A program made the translations under genes and the position numbers. The notes under the pieces were generated by a model. The model was given only the letters and a program-made list of their open reading frames with translations, had not been told where the DNA came from and ran no database searches. Source: Pseudomonadota bacterium (GTDB lineage: Bacteria; Pseudomonadota; Alphaproteobacteria; Sphingomonadales; Sphingomonadaceae). From it: a stretch of DNA of 64,000 bases. Positions 62,052 through 64,000 of this stretch are shown here, in pieces (position 1 is the stretch's first letter; the number at the start of each line of letters is the position of its first letter). The stretch covers positions 1 through 64,000 of the forward strand of contig JAJZTH010000007.1 of NCBI GenBank assembly GCA_021849075.1. The letters are read 5' to 3'.

Positions 62052-62239
62052 GCCGGTTCCTCCGCATGGGGTGACGGAAATGGGTCGATCCCTTTTGGAA
62101 CGGCGCCTCTCCGAAACCGAAATTGGGCCTTATCCGACAGGTCTGATGGCCGGTGGTCCCCTTATAGCCATCAGCTTATGCACAAGAATGATATTCTGCA
62201 ATACCATATGCATGCTTATTCAAACTGAACTGCTAAATA

Positions 62240-62272
62240 GTATGCTACAATATTATATATTGCGCTAGCAAA
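62240..62272. promoter_or_regulatory. GTATGCTACAATAT and TTGCGCTAGCAAA sites
   Basis: Two copies of the shared motif family, one GTATGCTAC and one GCGCTAGCA (with TTGC/GCAA symmetry), upstream of the small periplasmic gene and the divergent P450. The gap 62052-62318 holds no gene. Confidence 0.5.
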
Positions 62273-62318
62273 CTATATGACGCATGGGCGAGGAGAACCG
62301 CATCATGAGGATTATGCC

Positions 62319-62597
62319 ATGCTCCTTCGCTCTGCTCTCACCCTTACGCTCGCCCTTGCCAGCCTGTCGTCGGCCCATGCCGCTGCGCCGGCTATCGATC
62401 GCAACGCCCGCATCTATTCGGCGGACGGCGCCGTGCTGGGCAAGGTCGACCGCCTGATGATGAAGGGCGATGAACTGACGGGCGTCCAGTTGATCTTCGG
62501 CAGCAAGATGATCGTTATCCCGGCCGATACGCTGACGGTTGAAGATACGGGGGTGAAAACCAGCCTGACGAAAAAGGAAGTGCGCGCCCTGCGGTAA
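62319..62597 (+). CDS. Small periplasmic protein, PRC-barrel-like
   Basis: 92 residues from ATG 62319, with signal peptide MLLRSALTLTLALASLSSAHA and a mature part of ~70 residues (IYSADGAVLGKVDRLMMKGDELTGVQLIFGSKMIVIP) that resembles a PRC-barrel beta domain; the family match is visual. TGAGG lies 8 nt before the ATG. A downstream hairpin terminator closes it. Role unknown. Confidence 0.75.
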   Translation: MLLRSALTLTLALASLSSAHAAAPAIDRNARIYSADGAVLGKVDRLMMKGDELTGVQLIFGSKMIVIPADTLTVEDTGVKTSLTKKEVRALR

Positions 62598-62650
62598 GGG
62601 GGCGTCCGCGCCGCTCAGCCTTGCCGATCCGATATCAGGATATGTGCACA

Positions 62651-62678
62651 AGGGGCCGGTCTGCACCGGCCCCTTTTT
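62651..62678 (+). terminator. Intrinsic terminator
   Basis: GGGGCCGGT and ACCGGCCCC form a 9-bp perfect stem with CTGC loop, followed by TTTTT. It ends the small periplasmic gene and lies 6 bp before the converging kinase gene end. Confidence 0.85.
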
Positions 62679-62684
62679 AAATGT

Positions 62685-63839
62685 TCAGGCGAGGCTGTCG
62701 AGCGCGTCGAGATCGTCCATGGCGGTCGCGATGCGGCGGATGAATTCCAGCGTGATGTCGCGCGGCTGCATGTCGGGCACATCGCCCAGAGGCGTCAGCG
62801 TCATCGTCCACCAGGCCAGAGTCGTCAGCAATTGCTGACGATAATTGCGCCATGCATCGTCAAACGGCACCGCCTCGCCACCGGCGGCGGCGAACGCCTC
62901 CAGATAATAGGTTAGCAGCTCTTTTTCCCACAGGCGGCGTTGTTCCACGGTCAGGGCGGTGGAAATGGTATAGGCGACATCGCGCGACCAATGCCCCTTC
63001 GACGTCACCTGCCAGTCGGACAGGCCCATCCGATCGTCGCCGGTGATGTACCAGTTTTTCAGATGCACATCGCCATGGGTGATGGTCAGCGGTAATTCGC
63101 CATGCCGCGCCGACGCGCGCAGCGTGGCGGACCAGACTTCGTCCTGCCGCGCCATCAGCCGGGCGGGGGCGACGTCCCCCGCTTCGCGCAGGCCAGCTTC
63201 GCACATGCCCTTGAAATCATGGTCGCGGTCGAGTGCCAGAAAGCGATCATCATAGCGGAACATATGCGCCAGCTCCCGGTCGAGCTGAGGCGAGCGATAG
63301 AAATGCGCGTGCAGCGCGGCCAGGACGCGCATCTGGTCCTGCACCCGCTCCAGCGTCATTTGCGTATGATGGTTGCAGAAACTGACCGATCCGCCCAGAT
63401 CCTTCAGCATCACGATCGATGCATAAGAGTCTGGATCATAGACGGCGAGATAGGCTTCCGGCGCCTCGATCGTAAGTTGCGGCCTGATCTGGTTGTAAAA
63501 GGTCGTTTCGCTGAGCAAGGCAGACGTCGACAGCAGCAACCGGTTGCGCAGGTCGACCGTGGCCTTGCAGAAGACCGACGGGGGCAGGCCAGCCGCTTGT
63601 CCCGCGTCATTATAGTCCAGATAGATACGCCGCCGGTTGGAGGTGCCGGAATCGGGCGCATCCAGCCGCACCGCGACCACCCGCGCGCCGGGATGATCGG
63701 CGCATAATATGTGGGTCATCCATTCGGGCCTAATCGCCTCATAACGCCAGGGTATGTCGCCCGGCGCCACTGCGGGCCTGTCCTCACGCTGGTCGCGCGC
63801 GAAGGCGGCCTTGATCCGGTCGGTCTTCTCGCCGTTCAT
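62685..63839 (-). CDS. APH-fold kinase, paralogue of the gene at 44113
   Basis: 384 residues. H255-x-D257-x4-N262 (THGDVHLKN) and D275 in GLSDWQV; N-terminal TSNRRRIYLDYNDAGQAAGLP-VFCKA shared with the kinase at 44113. The start ATG 63839 was chosen over an upstream in-frame ATG because the added residues do not match the paralogue; the ribosome site is weak. It follows the TonB receptor 3 end by 28 bp on the same strand. Confidence 0.88.
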   Translation of the reverse strand: MNGEKTDRIKAAFARDQREDRPAVAPGDIPWRYEAIRPEWMTHILCADHPGARVVAVRLDAPDSGTSNRRRIYLDYNDAGQAAGLPPSVFCKATVDLRNRLLLSTSALLSETTFYNQIRPQLTIEAPEAYLAVYDPDSYASIVMLKDLGGSVSFCNHHTQMTLERVQDQMRVLAALHAHFYRSPQLDRELAHMFRYDDRFLALDRDHDFKGMCEAGLREAGDVAPARLMARQDEVWSATLRASARHGELPLTITHGDVHLKNWYITGDDRMGLSDWQVTSKGHWSRDVAYTISTALTVEQRRLWEKELLTYYLEAFAAAGGEAVPFDDAWRNYRQQLLTTLAWWTMTLTPLGDVPDMQPRDITLEFIRRIATAMDDLDALDSLA

Positions 63840-63867
63840 GCCGGCAATCCTGCTTGTCTTTGCTGCA

Positions 63868-64000
63868 TCAGAAGCGCGTCTCCAACGTGGCATAGAAGCG
63901 GCGGCCCGGCTGATAGGAGCGCGCCTGATTTTCGATGCCGAGCATATAATAGGTCTGGTCGAGCAGATTGGTGCCGCCCACCGTGATCGACCAGCGATCA
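63868..64000 (-). CDS. 3' end of a TonB-dependent receptor (cut by window edge)
   Basis: The leftward frame ending with a TGA at 63868-63870 gives W-S-I-T-V-G-G-T-N-L-L-D, then YYMLGIENQARSYQPGRRFYATLETRF. NLLDxxYY and the terminal aromatic Phe are typical of the last strands of a TonB-dependent receptor barrel. The 5' end is outside the window. It probably shares a transcript with the kinase at 62685, 28 bp downstream. Confidence 0.85.
   Translation of the reverse strand, partial: DRWSITVGGTNLLDQTYYMLGIENQARSYQPGRRFYATLETRF

Noticed and set aside
9579-63839. Aminoglycoside resistance as the role of the APH-fold proteins
   Set aside because: They sit inside catabolic operons, belong to different subgroups, and two lack catalytic residues; the catabolic-kinase interpretation fits better, though it is unproven.
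1-64000. Phage, CRISPR, conjugation or toxin-antitoxin systems
   Set aside because: No repeat array, cas, integrase, relaxase or paired small toxin/antitoxin frame was found on either strand.

Overview
The window is a 64 kb catabolic gene region, almost certainly from a sphingomonad alphaproteobacterium (Sphingobium, Novosphingobium or Sphingomonas type). The basis is high GC, three TonB-dependent receptors next to oxygenase genes, a REP-type repeat of the kind scattered in sphingomonad genomes, and the gene families themselves. I see no rRNA, tRNA, CRISPR array, integrase, transposase or replication gene. The genus and the growth substrate cannot be fixed from the sequence. The enzyme set (Rieske oxygenases, P450s, CoA ligase, acyl-CoA dehydrogenases, hydratases, lyases, thiolases) points to aerobic breakdown of a hydrophobic, probably alicyclic or polycyclic compound through CoA thioesters.

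Layout. 1-511: start of a leftward gene, a MITE-like repeat, a hairpin terminator and a REP. 512-3916: Rieske oxygenase 1, divergent from a DUF7064-like protein, a membrane protein and a DUF1330 protein. 3919-7981: leftward operon of acyl-CoA dehydrogenase, 2-oxoacid dehydrogenase E1 alpha and E1 beta, and a PaaG-like crotonase. 8092-13160: SDR, VOC protein, APH-like kinase with epoxide hydrolase, MarR regulator, YciI protein. 13182-18293: second MITE copy, MDR reductase, Rieske oxygenase 2, MaoC hydratase, flavodoxin, phosphatase. 18304-23313: CoA ligase, BKACE cleavage enzyme, free-standing lipoyl carrier, second DUF7064-like protein, SDR. 23315-28394: two MFS transporters, kinase-like protein, SDR, Rieske ferredoxin. 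28574-33735: tight operon of an HMG-CoA-synthase-like/DUF35 fusion, SCP-x-like thiolase, MaoC hydratase, CitE-like lyase and acyl-CoA dehydrogenase. 33750-47887: a block that looks like one TetR regulon (TonB receptor, TetR, P450, Rieske oxygenase 3, reductase, third DUF7064-like protein, SDRs, SnoaL-like and ABM-like proteins, two kinase-like proteins and an orphan). 47935-64000: SDR, TonB receptor, FAD oxidoreductase, kinase, Zn alcohol dehydrogenase, kinase, SDR, Old Yellow Enzyme, ferredoxin, GMC oxidoreductase, second P450, small periplasmic protein, kinase and the 3' end of a third TonB receptor.

How it may work together (inference). Substrate enters through TonB receptors and MFS permeases. 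It is opened by Rieske and P450 monooxygenation fed by the ferredoxins, adjusted by SDR, GMC, OYE, MDR and ADH enzymes and the epoxide hydrolase, activated by the CoA ligase, and shortened by the acyl-CoA dehydrogenase, MaoC, lyase, aldolase and thiolase steps. Seven APH-fold kinase-like proteins recur among these genes and may phosphorylate hydroxylated CoA intermediates, as LvaA and ACAD11 do.

Two operator-like palindromes tie the region together. TACATTC-N6-GAATGTA occurs at five promoters around the TetR gene. A family based on ATATGCTAGCATAT occurs at seven other promoter regions plus a more divergent match upstream of the thiolase operon. These two apparent regulons, the kinase expansion, and the Cys-less synthase/DUF35 fusion are the most unusual parts of the window.
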